DNA of 55,292 nt from Anabaena catenula FACHB-362. Lineage in GTDB: Bacteria; Cyanobacteriota; Cyanobacteriia; Cyanobacteriales; Nostocaceae. The position numbers and the translations under genes are program-made. Every line of letters begins with the position of its first letter. The stretch's first letter is position 1. Positions 17,702 through 26,314 of this stretch are shown in pieces. The stretch spans positions 1 to 55,292 of the forward strand of contig NZ_JACJTQ010000037.1 in assembly GCF_014698735.1 (NCBI RefSeq), read 5' to 3'. The notes under the pieces are model-generated. The model searched no databases. It worked only from the letters and a program-made list of their open reading frames with translations, and had not been told where the DNA came from.

Positions 17702-18670
17702 ATGCATAAAAAAATACAAAGAATCTTCAAACCCCTGTTAAAAATCACCTTTGTCCTCAGTCTGGTGCTGGCTTTAGCGCTGGGGAATGCTGATGGTGCT
17801 TTAGCTGCACGCAGTGGTGGACGTATTGGTGGGGGTTCTTTTAGAATGCCTTCTAGCCGGACTTATACACCACGCACCTACGCACCTGGTGGTGGGGGAT
17901 ATTATCCTGGTGGCGGTTTTGGTGGTGGTTTTGGTTTTCCGTTCTTACTTCCCTTGTGGGGTATTGGGGGAGGTTTTGGCGGGTTGTTTGGTATTTTAAT
18001 CTTTTTTGCGATCGCTAATTTCTTAGTCCAAAGTTTCCGCCGTGTTAGTAGTGGAGAAGGTGAAGAAGTAAGCTACAACAGCAATCCCGGTGTTTCTGTC
18101 ACTCGTTTACAAGTTGGTTTATTAGCACAAGCTAGAGGTTTACAAACCGAACTTAACCAAATTGCCGAAAAAGCTGATACCAACACCCCAGAAGGGAGAA
18201 CAGAAATTTTGCAAGAAGCGAGTTTGGCTTTACTACGTCATCCTGAATATTGGGTATATGCCGGTGGTGGTAGCCAACAAGTGAAATTAAATGCGGCTGA
18301 ATCACAATTTAATCGCTTGTCATTGGCTGAACGCAGCAAGTTTAGCGAAGAAACCCTTTCTAATGTTAACAATCAGCTAAAATCCGTTCTGGCTAAAGAA
18401 TTACCCGGTGAAGTCGATAATCCCACTCGTCTCATTAGTGAAGGGCCTGGAGAATATCTCATTGTCACTTTATTAGCTGCAACTTTGGGTAAATTTGAAA
18501 TTCCCCAAATTAATAGCGCCGATGATTTACGTCAAGCTTTGCGACAAATTGGTAGTCTTCCTGGTGAGCAACTTTTAGCTCTAGAAGTGTTGTGGACTCC
18601 CCAAGCTGAAGGTGATACTTTGACTTCTGATGATTTGTTTGCTGAGTATCCTGATTTGAAGTTGGTTTAA
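17702..18670 (+). CDS. DUF1517 domain-containing membrane protein
   Basis: A 322-residue protein of a family shared by cyanobacteria and plastids, function not established. An N-terminal signal or membrane segment (residues about 12-35, ending GALAA) is followed by a Gly/Tyr/Pro-rich low-complexity stretch (GGRIGGGSFRMPSSRTYTPRTY). A second hydrophobic region (about 78-112, FPFLLPLWGIGGGFGG...ILIFFAIANFLVQ) comes next. The DUF1517 domain then runs from about 135 to the end, starting VTRLQVGLLAQARGLQTELNQIAEKADT. It stands alone. Membrane location is inferred from the hydrophobic segments. Confidence 0.92.
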   Translation: MHKKIQRIFKPLLKITFVLSLVLALALGNADGALAARSGGRIGGGSFRMPSSRTYTPRTYAPGGGGYYPGGGFGGGFGFPFLLPLWGIGGGFGGLFGILIFFAIANFLVQSFRRVSSGEGEEVSYNSNPGVSVTRLQVGLLAQARGLQTELNQIAEKADTNTPEGRTEILQEASLALLRHPEYWVYAGGGSQQVKLNAAESQFNRLSLAERSKFSEETLSNVNNQLKSVLAKELPGEVDNPTRLISEGPGEYLIVTLLAATLGKFEIPQINSADDLRQALRQIGSLPGEQLLALEVLWTPQAEGDTLTSDDLFAEYPDLKLV

Positions 18671-18704
18671 CCAAGCTTTCGTTATGTAAGAAAATTTCTC
18701 GTTT

Positions 18705-18881
18705 CTCGTTCCTATACTCTGTATGGGAACGAGATAAGATACGTAGGGTGCGTAAAGCCCTTGCGGGCCAGGCTACGCTTAGAGCGATAGCGTAACGAAC
18801 CGTAAACTTGATTAATGGTACGTCACAGTAGAGTCAGAGACTCTTGGATAGCATTCCCAGTCAGAGACTGGGAACGAGATC
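18705..18881. repeat. Hairpin repeat cluster (CATTCCCAG...CTGGGAACGAG family)
   Basis: Two members of a dispersed hairpin family (TCGTTCC...GGGAACGAGAT at 18709-18736; GTAGAGTCAGAGACTC and CATTCCCAGTCAGAGACTGGGAACGAG at 18831-18880) flank a palindromic GTAAAGCCCTTGCGGGCC / AGCGATAGCGTAACGAAC element. The second member is nearly identical to 26619-26677 and appears inverted at 40203-40310. Confidence 0.8.
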
Positions 18882-19150
18882 AAAATTAAAAATTAAAAAT
18901 TTAAGATTAATATAGCTGTAGCCAGGATAATTAGGACATTATTAATCCTTGAAACTTAGATATAATAAGGCTTTCCCTGCTGCCTCCTGCCCTCTGCCTC
19001 CTGCCTCCTGCTATAATAATTTTTAATTAATTAATTTTGGGTGCAAGCCCCCACCGAATCTTTGATTCAGTGGTCTACAATTAGTGGTGGGTACAAGCCC
19101 CCACTGATTGCCATTTTTAATTAATAATTTTTAATTTTTAATTGGAGCGA
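18882..19150. repeat. AT-rich and tandem repeats, no gene
   Basis: It contains AAAATTAAAAATT runs, a CTGCCTC heptamer array (about 18975-19010), and two direct copies of a TGGGTGCAAGCCCCCAC / TGGGTACAAGCCCCCACT element (about 19037-19107). No reading frame or RNA gene is supported. Confidence 0.65.
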
Positions 19151-19204
19151 AGCGACTTGACTTACTTCTTGCACTGAGAAGAGAATTCTGGGGCTAGACA
19201 AACT

Positions 19205-21517
19205 TTAACTGAATAAGAAATTAGCACCAAACAAGTTAACATTCACATCAGCACCAATAAAGCCAGATGTACCGGATAAAGTGACTAATAACTGACCTGT
19301 ACCAAAACTAGTATTACCTGCAATCCCATCACTAATTCGCAGTTGTGTATTTATACCTGATTTCAGCACATCAATAGCACTAATACCTGTAAAATTGAGT
19401 TTATCACCACCGACACCACGAACAAACTGATAAACGGTATCTGCACCATTACCAAAGACGTAGTTAACGTTATCTACTGCATTATCGTTTAAACCTAAAT
19501 AAAGGATGTCGTTACCAACTCCACCAATTAAGGTATCTGCACCAGCACCACCATTAAGAGTATCATTACCCGCACCACCACTTAAATTATCTGATCCTGT
19601 ACCACCTTTGATCAAATCATTACTGACAGTACCAACAAAACTATATTTTCCTGCAAATCCACTTAAATCAAATCGTTCAAATCCTACAATAGTTGTGCCT
19701 GTAATATTTAAGAGTTGATTGGTAGTGTTATTGGCATTAATGGAAATACTATTTGCAGTTGTTCCTCCCTTAATAACTAGGGAATCAATTCCCGTACCAC
19801 CATTGAGAGAATCTTTTTGTTGTAAATTAGTAAAGACGCTGGTAATAGTGTCATTACCACTTTGAGTATTGATAATATCTTTTTCGGCAGTTGTAGTGAT
19901 ACTTTCGTTATTAATAGTGCCTGTAAAAACATTATCTAAGTCGTTGATATTAATGGTTAATGGTTTCTCATAAAATAAATTACCTTGGTCTGTGGTGCGA
20001 ACTCTGATGCTATAACTATTTTTGGTTTCATAGTCGAAAACGAATTTGCTTTTGAGTTGATTGCCGACTATTGTAAATAGGTTATTATTTGTAGAACCTG
20101 TTCCAGTAACTAAGCTGTAGGTGAAAGTATTACCTGGATTTGGGTCGGTGCTGCTAAAGTTACCAATAACTGTATTAATTAGTTGATTTTCGGCAATTTT
20201 GTTGTTAGATAAAGTCAAGTTTGTAGGGGCTTGGTTAGGAACATCATCATTAATAATTGTGCCTGTAATAGTTGTATTTGTTCCTATTTTATAGGTTGTT
20301 GCTGATGACAAATTCAGAGTTACAGTTTCATTATTTTCAATGATTGTATCGGCAGTGGGGTCAATCTTTAAAGTGGCTGTGGCGGAATTAGCCGCAAAGG
20401 TAATTGTGCCAGTAGTTGTATTAAAATTAGTTGCCCCAATTTGAGTATAATCGTTATTAAAAGTAGCTGTTCCCCCAACGTTATAGTTGACAGTTAAGGG
20501 GTTGGTTAAAGTGCCATTGCGGGTGAAGGTGTAAACTAGATTTGTTACACCATTTTCGGTGACGCTGGTGGGATTTATAGCCAGGGTAATAATAGGTAGA
20601 ACTGTGACAGAAAACTGATAATCTAAATAGTCACCAAATAAATTTGTAGCGCGAAGAGTAATATTTGCAGTACCAGTTTGGTTAGGAAGATAATCGAGTG
20701 AAAGTTGCTTATTATTAATACTAGGAGTGACTAAGGTGGGCTTAGAGTTGCCAACTACAGTAAATGTAAGTTCATCTTTTTGTGAAACTGTGATGCTACT
20801 GTAACGAATAAAATTATTATCTCTCGTAATAGCAGGTTGGGCGGGATTATCAACAATGAGAGGTAGATTTGTAAAGGCAGAATTAATGCCACTTCCGTTG
20901 TAAATTGGTATGGCAGAAATAGCATCAATAGTTGCTAAATCATTGTTAGAAAGAACTTGTCCAAAAACGGTAAACCCGCCATTTTGATTATTGAGGTTAG
21001 TGGAGTTATCTGCTAGGTTAAAAAACCATTGATTAGTGGCACTATTAGGATCATTACCTAGTTTAGCCATAGCGATGGTTCCGCGCACGTTAGAACGCTG
21101 GGTACTAAATTCATTTTGCACCGGTGCGTTAGCAGGAATGGTTCCTACAGCTAGATTATTGACTGTAAACCCACCACCTTGAACAATAAAGCCAGGAATA
21201 GAACGATGAATAATACTGTTGGTATACCTGCCATTATTGACATAGTTGCGGAAATTTTGAACTGTTTTTGGTGCGCCGGCTCCATTTTGGTCGAATAGGA
21301 CTACATTAATTACTCCATTGCCTATTGATGTATTTGCTAAATTAAAATGAGCTACGAGTCCTGTTGTGCTAGGGTCATCAAAGTAGTTAATTAAATTTAG
21401 ATTAGTATCCGCTGCATTTACTCCCACAGAAATATTATTGATGGGGGTGGTGACAATAGGTGTAAATTTGAGCATATTGTTGATAATAGTTAGGGTTTTT
21501 CGTTTTATATTTGCCAA
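19205..21517 (-). CDS. Secreted cyclophilin / Calx-beta / cadherin / RTX repeat protein
   Basis: A 770-residue multidomain protein, probably extracellular. Residues about 45-225 are a cyclophilin-type peptidyl-prolyl isomerase, with the catalytic Arg, Phe and Gln in HRSIPGFIVQGGGF, plus MAKLGNDPNSATNQWFF and GGFTVFGQV. An Ig-like domain (about 235-310), a Calx-beta domain (about 310-430) and a cadherin-like domain (about 430-535) follow. RTX calcium-binding nonapeptides (GGTGSDNLSGGAGNDTLNGG, about 650-690) stand near the C-terminus. There is no classical signal peptide, which fits type I secretion through the C-terminus. The start is a TTG at 21517; ATG 21475 (MLKFTPIV) is an alternative and neither has a strong ribosome site. 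No secretion genes are nearby. Confidence 0.88.
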   Translation of the reverse strand: MANIKRKTLTIINNMLKFTPIVTTPINNISVGVNAADTNLNLINYFDDPSTTGLVAHFNLANTSIGNGVINVVLFDQNGAGAPKTVQNFRNYVNNGRYTNSIIHRSIPGFIVQGGGFTVNNLAVGTIPANAPVQNEFSTQRSNVRGTIAMAKLGNDPNSATNQWFFNLADNSTNLNNQNGGFTVFGQVLSNNDLATIDAISAIPIYNGSGINSAFTNLPLIVDNPAQPAITRDNNFIRYSSITVSQKDELTFTVVGNSKPTLVTPSINNKQLSLDYLPNQTGTANITLRATNLFGDYLDYQFSVTVLPIITLAINPTSVTENGVTNLVYTFTRNGTLTNPLTVNYNVGGTATFNNDYTQIGATNFNTTTGTITFAANSATATLKIDPTADTIIENNETVTLNLSSATTYKIGTNTTITGTIINDDVPNQAPTNLTLSNNKIAENQLINTVIGNFSSTDPNPGNTFTYSLVTGTGSTNNNLFTIVGNQLKSKFVFDYETKNSYSIRVRTTDQGNLFYEKPLTININDLDNVFTGTINNESITTTAEKDIINTQSGNDTITSVFTNLQQKDSLNGGTGIDSLVIKGGTTANSISINANNTTNQLLNITGTTIVGFERFDLSGFAGKYSFVGTVSNDLIKGGTGSDNLSGGAGNDTLNGGAGADTLIGGVGNDILYLGLNDNAVDNVNYVFGNGADTVYQFVRGVGGDKLNFTGISAIDVLKSGINTQLRISDGIAGNTSFGTGQLLVTLSGTSGFIGADVNVNLFGANFLFS

Positions 21518-21626
21518 TAGATAGGCATTAAAAAACCGCTGAGGTTATTGCCTGCGGCTGGCTTTTTTATTTTTAGATAGTTCTTCCTTATCAAGATTAC
21601 GATAACAAATCTCAAATCTATTGTCA

Positions 21627-21905
21627 ACCCCCCTAAGACTCTATCTTTGCGTTTAGTTCAAAGTAAAAAAAGCTAACGCGAGAGTAACAAGCTAATTACC
21701 CATAATGTAGAGACGTTCTATGGAATGTCTCCACACCTAAATTCTCACTTGGGTTATGAAACTACTGTGTTCACAGGGCTGGCGATGCGGTTTTTTGATG
21801 CTATGCTTTTTTTAGCTTTTCTCATCAGTGCTAAGGCGAAGAGGGAACCGACTGTGGGGATGGTTGCGCCTCCGGGGATGTCGAAGGGGACGGCTGTTGA
21901 GTTGA
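21627..21905. repeat. Segmental duplication, copy 1 (3' end of surface-protein gene A)
   Basis: It shares a nearly identical nucleotide sequence with 22712-22965: the downstream non-coding DNA (TATCTTTGCGTTTAGT, AATGTAGAGACGTTCTATG) and the coding part for the C-terminal sorting tail. Similarity stops abruptly inside the coding sequence. Confidence 0.85.
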
Positions 21906-22338
21906 CGGAACCTGAAGTTAAAAGAGAAGAAGAATCGAAAACAGGCTCTCCTCCTGATAACAGACCATAGGAAGAATCATTACCAAGGCTAATAATCTCT
22001 TGTGTAGTAGATAAAGGGGAACTAAAAAAGAGATTTAGATAATTAGACTGACTAGACAAAACCAAAAAGTTTGAATCCCCAGTGACAAAGTCATTGGTAA
22101 AAAAATCATAACCAAGAGGTCCGCTACCATAGTGCGTTCCATTTGATATATTTATACTTATGCTAACATAAGATGAAGTTGCGGGATCATAATCAAATTG
22201 ACCAGTGGCAGTTGCTCCATCCTCAAATTGCACATTCTCTAATGTCCAAACCAAAGCATGAGCAGGAGATGCACTACTAGCCAGAATACCAGCAGCAGCA
22301 CTACCAACAACTAATGGCAGAATACGAGATAGTTTCAT
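21754..22338 (-). CDS. Secreted protein with PFE-CTERM-like sorting tail (paralogue A)
   Basis: A 194-residue exported protein. A signal peptide (MKLSRILPLVVGSAAAGILA..SPAHA) starts at ATG 22338, chosen for its GGGAG ribosome site; upstream in-frame codons read through non-conserved DNA. The middle (about 26-150) is a Ser/Asn/Tyr-rich beta-type domain of unknown function. The C-terminus reads PFDIPGGATIPTVGSLFALALMRKAKKS, that is a PF(D/E) motif, a hydrophobic stretch and a basic cluster. This fits the exosortase-type CTERM sorting signals of cyanobacteria, most like PFE-CTERM. It is a tandem paralogue of 22834-23460 with identical ends and an unrelated middle. Probably a cell-surface protein; the exosortase gene is not in this window. 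Confidence 0.82.
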   Translation of the reverse strand: MKLSRILPLVVGSAAAGILASSASPAHALVWTLENVQFEDGATATGQFDYDPATSSYVSISINISNGTHYGSGPLGYDFFTNDFVTGDSNFLVLSSQSNYLNLFFSSPLSTTQEIISLGNDSSYGLLSGGEPVFDSSSLLTSGSVNSTAVPFDIPGGATIPTVGSLFALALMRKAKKSIASKNRIASPVNTVVS

Positions 22339-22513
22339 AAGAATTTTCTCCCTAAGAGAGTCAAAAAATATACGCGGCGAATAGCGTCCTGAAGCCACAA
22401 AAAGCCGCAGTACGGAGTACCAAAAACTTAAGATAATGCTATGCAGATGCAAACGGAACGTAATCCAAGTAACACTGCAATATCAGTAATTACTCTGTTC
22501 TAATTTAAACTAT

Positions 22514-22530
22514 CCTTAAGGTGTAGTCAA
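22514..22530 (-). promoter_or_regulatory. Conserved promoter-like element of paralogue A
   Basis: Read on the minus strand, GATGCTTGACTACACCTTAAGG places a TTGACT -35-like hexamer just before a CCTTAAGG palindrome, with TAAATT 17 bases after TTGACT. The same element stands upstream of paralogue B, while the surrounding sequence has diverged, so it is probably functional. Confidence 0.5.
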
Positions 22531-22711
22531 GCATCTTGATCTTAATTTCTCAAAATTTTTTGTTTCTTTATGCTAATTTCACGAAAATTTTATTTACGTA
22601 TTTGTACTGTATATGGGTGCTAAGGGATATTAATAAATTTAATGTTATTGCTGATGATTAAGGCAGGAAAATTTGATAGGGATTTGGGATTGAACAAGCT
22701 ATATGCGTTCT

Positions 22712-22965
22712 ACCCCCAATACTATATCTTTGCGTTTAGTCTAAAGTCAAAAAAGCCGTTGACGCGAGAATAACAAGCTAATTACCCATAATGTAGAGAC
22801 GTTCTATGAAATGTCTCTACATTCACAATTGGGTTATGAAACTACTGTGTTCACAGGGCTGGCGATGCGGGTTTTTGATGCTAGGCTTTTTTTAGCTTTT
22901 CTCATCAGTGCCAGAGCAAATAGTGAACCTACTGCGGGAATGGTTGCGCCTCCGGGGATATCAAA
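22712..22965. repeat. Segmental duplication, copy 2 (3' end of surface-protein gene B)
   Basis: Partner of 21627-21905: same non-coding flank and same C-terminal coding part, in the same orientation and about 1.08 kb away. Together with the conserved signal-peptide code and promoter element it shows that the whole gene was duplicated and the middle then changed or was replaced. Confidence 0.85.
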
Positions 22966-23460
22966 GGGGACTGGTGTAGCTGCCGATGCGATTCCCTGAA
23001 AGGTGCCTTGTAGCCTTCCTGTAGCCGGGTTTCCATCATACTCATATAGGTTTCCTAGATTTCCACCTAATAATAAAGATCTAAATTCAGGTGTAAATAA
23101 AATTAAAGGATTATTAGGATTAACATCTGAGAAATTCACGAAGCGATCGCTACCACTAGTCGAGATGATAGCATAAACCAAATCGTGATCTCCAACGATA
23201 TCACCATTCGTAAAGGTGTCTCCACCGAAATTAAAAGAAAAGTTATAGTTAGGTAAAAACGTAAGGGCGAAAGTTCCATCGCCGAGATCTCCGTCAAAGC
23301 TAAAAGTTCCCGTTCCCACGATAGGAGGGGTTATAGTGCCGTCTAAGGTATTATCAAATTGAAAATTAAATACCAAAGCTTGTGCAGGAAATGTACTACT
23401 AGCTAGGATACCAGCAGCAGCACTACCAACAACTAATGGCAGAATACGAGATAGCTTCAT
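22834..23460 (-). CDS. Secreted protein with PFE-CTERM-like sorting tail (paralogue B)
   Basis: A 208-residue exported protein. It starts at ATG 23460 with AGGAG 6 nt upstream. The signal peptide (MKLSRILPLVVGSAAAGILA..FPAQA) and the C-terminal tail (PFDIPGGATIPAVGSLFALALMRKAKKS) are nearly identical to those of paralogue A. The middle (FQFDNTLDGTITPPIVGTGT, GDGTFALTFLPNYNFSFNFGG) is a different Gly/Asp/Phe-rich beta-type domain, resembling cyanobacterial CTERM proteins of the choice-of-anchor kind. Probably exported by Sec and processed at the envelope by an exosortase-like enzyme encoded elsewhere. Function unknown. Confidence 0.82.
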   Translation of the reverse strand: MKLSRILPLVVGSAAAGILASSTFPAQALVFNFQFDNTLDGTITPPIVGTGTFSFDGDLGDGTFALTFLPNYNFSFNFGGDTFTNGDIVGDHDLVYAIISTSGSDRFVNFSDVNPNNPLILFTPEFRSLLLGGNLGNLYEYDGNPATGRLQGTFQGIASAATPVPFDIPGGATIPAVGSLFALALMRKAKKSLASKTRIASPVNTVVS

Positions 23461-23591
23461 GTAAAACTCCTTGATAGATCAACAACATTGCATCTACGTT
23501 GACTACAGTCACGCTCCCTGGTTGCGATCGCCAGAAACGCAATTCAATCCAGTAGCTTTCCGTAAGTAACAGTACCAGTTACAATTATATA

Positions 23592-23608
23592 CCTTAAGGC
23601 ATAGTCAA
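23592..23608 (-). promoter_or_regulatory. Conserved promoter-like element of paralogue B
   Basis: On the minus strand GATGCTTGACTATGCCTTAAGG is followed by TATATAAT. It matches the element before paralogue A, including the TTGACT hexamer and the CCTTAAGG palindrome. The distance to the start codon (about 130 bp) differs only moderately from paralogue A (about 175 bp). Confidence 0.5.
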
Positions 23609-23830
23609 GCATCTTTATGTTAATTTCTCTGTATTTTCCGTTCCTTTACGCTAAGTTCAATTCCAATTCATTTACATATTTATACTTAATCGCCTGAATC
23701 AGGATATCCAGGATTATAGGATTTTCAGGATTGTTTATATTATATGTAGCGATATCGCTTGACATTGAAGACAGTCACTACACCAATTAACATTCATCAA
23801 ATCTAACCTTGATTACTACAAGGGTGCAAG

Positions 23831-23859
23831 ATATCATGTAAGATATAGTGATATGATAT
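23831..23859. promoter_or_regulatory. Inverted repeat upstream of antitoxin gene
   Basis: ATATCAT (23831-23837) and ATGATAT (23853-23859) form an inverted repeat with a 15-bp spacer, ending 17 bp before the antitoxin ATG. Phd/YefM antitoxins bind such palindromes to repress their own promoter, so this is a candidate operator. Confidence 0.5.
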
Positions 23860-23876
23860 TGGATGATTTTTGTGTC

Positions 23877-24131
23877 ATGAAAATTATCTCATTTAGTGAA
23901 GCTACAAATAGTCTAAAAACCGTTTTAGATGAAGTTACAGAAAATGCAGACTATACAATTATTACCAGAAGAGATGCTGATGATGCTGTGGTAATGTCTC
24001 TGGAGTTTTTTAATAGTTTAATGGAAACTGTTCATTTATTAAAATCTCCCGCCAATGCAGCACATTTAGAACGTTTTATTACTCAATTTAAGCAGGGGAA
24101 AATAGTGAACAGAGATTTGCTAGATGAGTAG
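23877..24131 (+). CDS. Phd/YefM-family antitoxin without adjacent toxin
   Basis: An 84-residue type II antitoxin. MKIISFSEATNSLKTVLDEVTENADYTIITRRDADDAVVMSLEFFNSLMET is the typical N-terminal DNA-binding part. The C-terminal segment, which normally wraps the toxin, is present (LLKSPANAAHLERFITQFKQGKI..DLLDE). ATG 23877 is chosen because it matches the family N-terminus; the ORF extends a few codons upstream without conservation. A YoeB- or RelE-type toxin would be expected to overlap its 3' end, but the next frames are short and unrelated. It is therefore an orphan, perhaps left after toxin loss or acting in trans. Confidence 0.9.
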   Translation: MKIISFSEATNSLKTVLDEVTENADYTIITRRDADDAVVMSLEFFNSLMETVHLLKSPANAAHLERFITQFKQGKIVNRDLLDE

Positions 24132-24469
24132 AATGTTAGCATTAACTGATGTTTATATCACTATTATTTCTTGCCGTTATCATTATTAAGTTGATCATTT
24201 ATAGTTACAGTTTTTTAACACAATATTTTTTGTATGATTTAGACATTTATAGCTTTTAAATTAATTAGAAACAGTATCTTCATCCTGAAAATCCTCAAAT
24301 CCTTAAATCCTGATTCAGACATTTACCCATAAAGAAAATGAGGAGGTTATGAAAAATATTTAATCTCTTCATCCTGTGAATCCTTAAATCCTTAAATCCT
24401 GATTCAGACATTTTCAAAATTCAATATGATGTTGGGTTGCGCTATTGCTTAACCCAACCTACTAAGGAT
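24132..24469. other. Intergenic region with direct and REP-like repeats
   Basis: No gene is supported and no toxin is found. Two copies of a direct repeat (ATCCTTAAATCCTGATTCAGACATT, at about 24299-24325 and 24387-24415) are present; related TTTACAGGATTTAAGG sequence appears inverted near 31175. A GTTGGGTT...AACCCAACCTAC hairpin (24432-24464) of the REP family seen at 46.7-51.4 kb stands just before the end of the kinase gene. Confidence 0.65.
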
Positions 24470-26314
24470 TCAGACATCAGCCGAAAACACCACCCGCAAA
24501 CCCGACATTCTCAAACCACCTTCTGCTTCATTCCAAGTGCGACTCGCACTGCGACAAAGTTCCGCACTAAAATTCCACGCACCACCACGCAAAACCCGAC
24601 GATGGATATCACCATCCACATCCCACACCCTACCATCTGTCGGTGCGCCTTCATAATTTTTATGCCAAGGATCAGCACACCATTCCCAAACTAACCCGTG
24701 CATATCATATAATCCAAAGGCATTTGCTATATCAAAACTGCCAACATTTGTGATTTGTTTACGAACATTAGTTGTTGGTGGGACAAAATAAAAATCACCA
24801 CCACTACAATTAATTAAATCAGCAGTAATGCGTTCTCCAAAATGAAAAGCTGTGGTAGTTCCTGCACGACAAGCATATTCCCATTCTGCTTCACTGGGTA
24901 AACGATAATTTCGTCCTGTTTTCATTGACAACCGCAAACAAAATTCCACGGCTTCATACCAAGAAACGTTTTCTATTGGTAAATTGGCACCTTTAAATTT
25001 TGAGGGGTTGGGGTTTAAAGGTTGGACAATTTGTGGTAAATCTGTTACCGCTTTCCACTGTGCTTGAGTAATGGGATATTTCCCTATAAAAAAAGATGAA
25101 ACGGTGACTTGATGTTGAGGACATTCTTCTACATCACCTTCATATTTTGGTGAACCCATCAGAAAAGTACCACTAGGAATGGAGACCATTTCTAAAGCGA
25201 TATTTTTATTTAATTCTTCTAGAAAGAATTTGGCATTAAGTCTGTCATAGCTAACTTTTCTTCCAGCCGTGTTTACTGTAACTACATCAAAATCAAAGGT
25301 TTCTAAAGGTGGTAAAGGGACGATATTTTTTGGAGGTAGTGGTGGTGGTAATGGTGTTTCAATGATTGGAAGAATTTCTATAGCCTCTGGTAGTGATTTT
25401 TCTGCTTTCAAATCCTGTAATACTTCTGCTGCTGACTGATATCTATCGCTGGGGAAATGTTGCAATAACTGATCTAAAATAGATGTTAATTTATCACTAA
25501 TAGTAATCCCTTTTTCTTGTAAACGTTCTTTCCATAACCATTTTGCATTCATGGGATTATAAAGAGGATCTTTAAGTCCATAGGTATCTTGCATAGGTAA
25601 ATCTTGAGTTAATAACCTGACGCAAGTTACTCCCAATGCGTATAAATCACTAGCTTGACAAGCGAAACCTGCCATTTGTTCTGTTGGTGCATAACCTAAT
25701 GTATAAATGGCTGTGGCTTGTCTGGCTATGCTGGTGTGAGTAACTTGTTTTGCACCACCAAAGTCAATTAATACAGGTTTGTTATCTGTATCTTGACGAA
25801 TAATATTTTCTGGTTTGATATCCCGGTGAATTACATTTTTTTGGTGAACAAAATCAAGTACTGGTAATAAATCCGCTAAAAGTTGACGAATTTGGGTTTC
25901 GTTATAAGCCTGTTCTTGAACTTCTTGGAGGAGAGTTTTACCAATAATAAATTCCTGGACTAAATACAAACTAGCACCTTGTTCAAAGTAAGCTAATAAC
26001 CGGGGAATTTGGGGATGATTTTCGCCAAGTTCATATAATCTAAAAGCTTCTTCTTTGAAAAATTCGGCTGCTTTTGCACGTTGTGCTGTTCCCTGAACTT
26101 GAGGAAAAAATTGCTTAATTACGCAAGGTGCGTTTAGTCTGTCTACGTCTTCTGCTGCGTAAGTTTTACTAAACCCACCTTCACCTAATAATCGCAAAAC
26201 ACGGTAACGGTTTCTGAGGAGTTGTCCAAATGTACCGTGTCCGCAAACGATGCAAAATTTACTGTAGTCAGGGTTGAAGGGGTTTGAACAGTTGGGATTT
26301 TGGCAAATTTGCAT
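24470..26314 (-). CDS. Serine/threonine protein kinase fused to FGE-sulfatase (SUMF1) domain
   Basis: A 614-residue two-domain protein. A short zinc ribbon at the N-terminus (CQNPNCSNPFNPDYSKFCIVCG) precedes a eukaryotic-type kinase domain (about 35-300) with the P-loop LGEGGFSKTY, VIKQF, catalytic HRDIKPENI and DFGGAKQ (the DFG of this clade), and APTEQ. A Pro-rich linker (about 320-340) leads to a formylglycine-generating-enzyme-type domain (about 378-610): IPSGTFLMGSP, YPITQAQW, PIENVSWYEAVEFC, RLPSEAEWEYACRAG and VLRGGAWNF. ATG 26314 is used because family members start at the zinc ribbon. Such kinases are common signalling proteins in filamentous cyanobacteria. Whether this FGE domain is catalytic or only a binding module is unknown. 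Confidence 0.95.
   Translation of the reverse strand: MQICQNPNCSNPFNPDYSKFCIVCGHGTFGQLLRNRYRVLRLLGEGGFSKTYAAEDVDRLNAPCVIKQFFPQVQGTAQRAKAAEFFKEEAFRLYELGENHPQIPRLLAYFEQGASLYLVQEFIIGKTLLQEVQEQAYNETQIRQLLADLLPVLDFVHQKNVIHRDIKPENIIRQDTDNKPVLIDFGGAKQVTHTSIARQATAIYTLGYAPTEQMAGFACQASDLYALGVTCVRLLTQDLPMQDTYGLKDPLYNPMNAKWLWKERLQEKGITISDKLTSILDQLLQHFPSDRYQSAAEVLQDLKAEKSLPEAIEILPIIETPLPPPLPPKNIVPLPPLETFDFDVVTVNTAGRKVSYDRLNAKFFLEELNKNIALEMVSIPSGTFLMGSPKYEGDVEECPQHQVTVSSFFIGKYPITQAQWKAVTDLPQIVQPLNPNPSKFKGANLPIENVSWYEAVEFCLRLSMKTGRNYRLPSEAEWEYACRAGTTTAFHFGERITADLINCSGGDFYFVPPTTNVRKQITNVGSFDIANAFGLYDMHGLVWEWCADPWHKNYEGAPTDGRVWDVDGDIHRRVLRGGAWNFSAELCRSASRTWNEAEGGLRMSGLRVVFSADV

Noticed and set aside
24132-24200. 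Toxin gene expected after the Phd/YefM antitoxin
   Set aside because: The only start (ATG 24133) reaches a stop after about 18 codons with no RelE/YoeB-like sequence.
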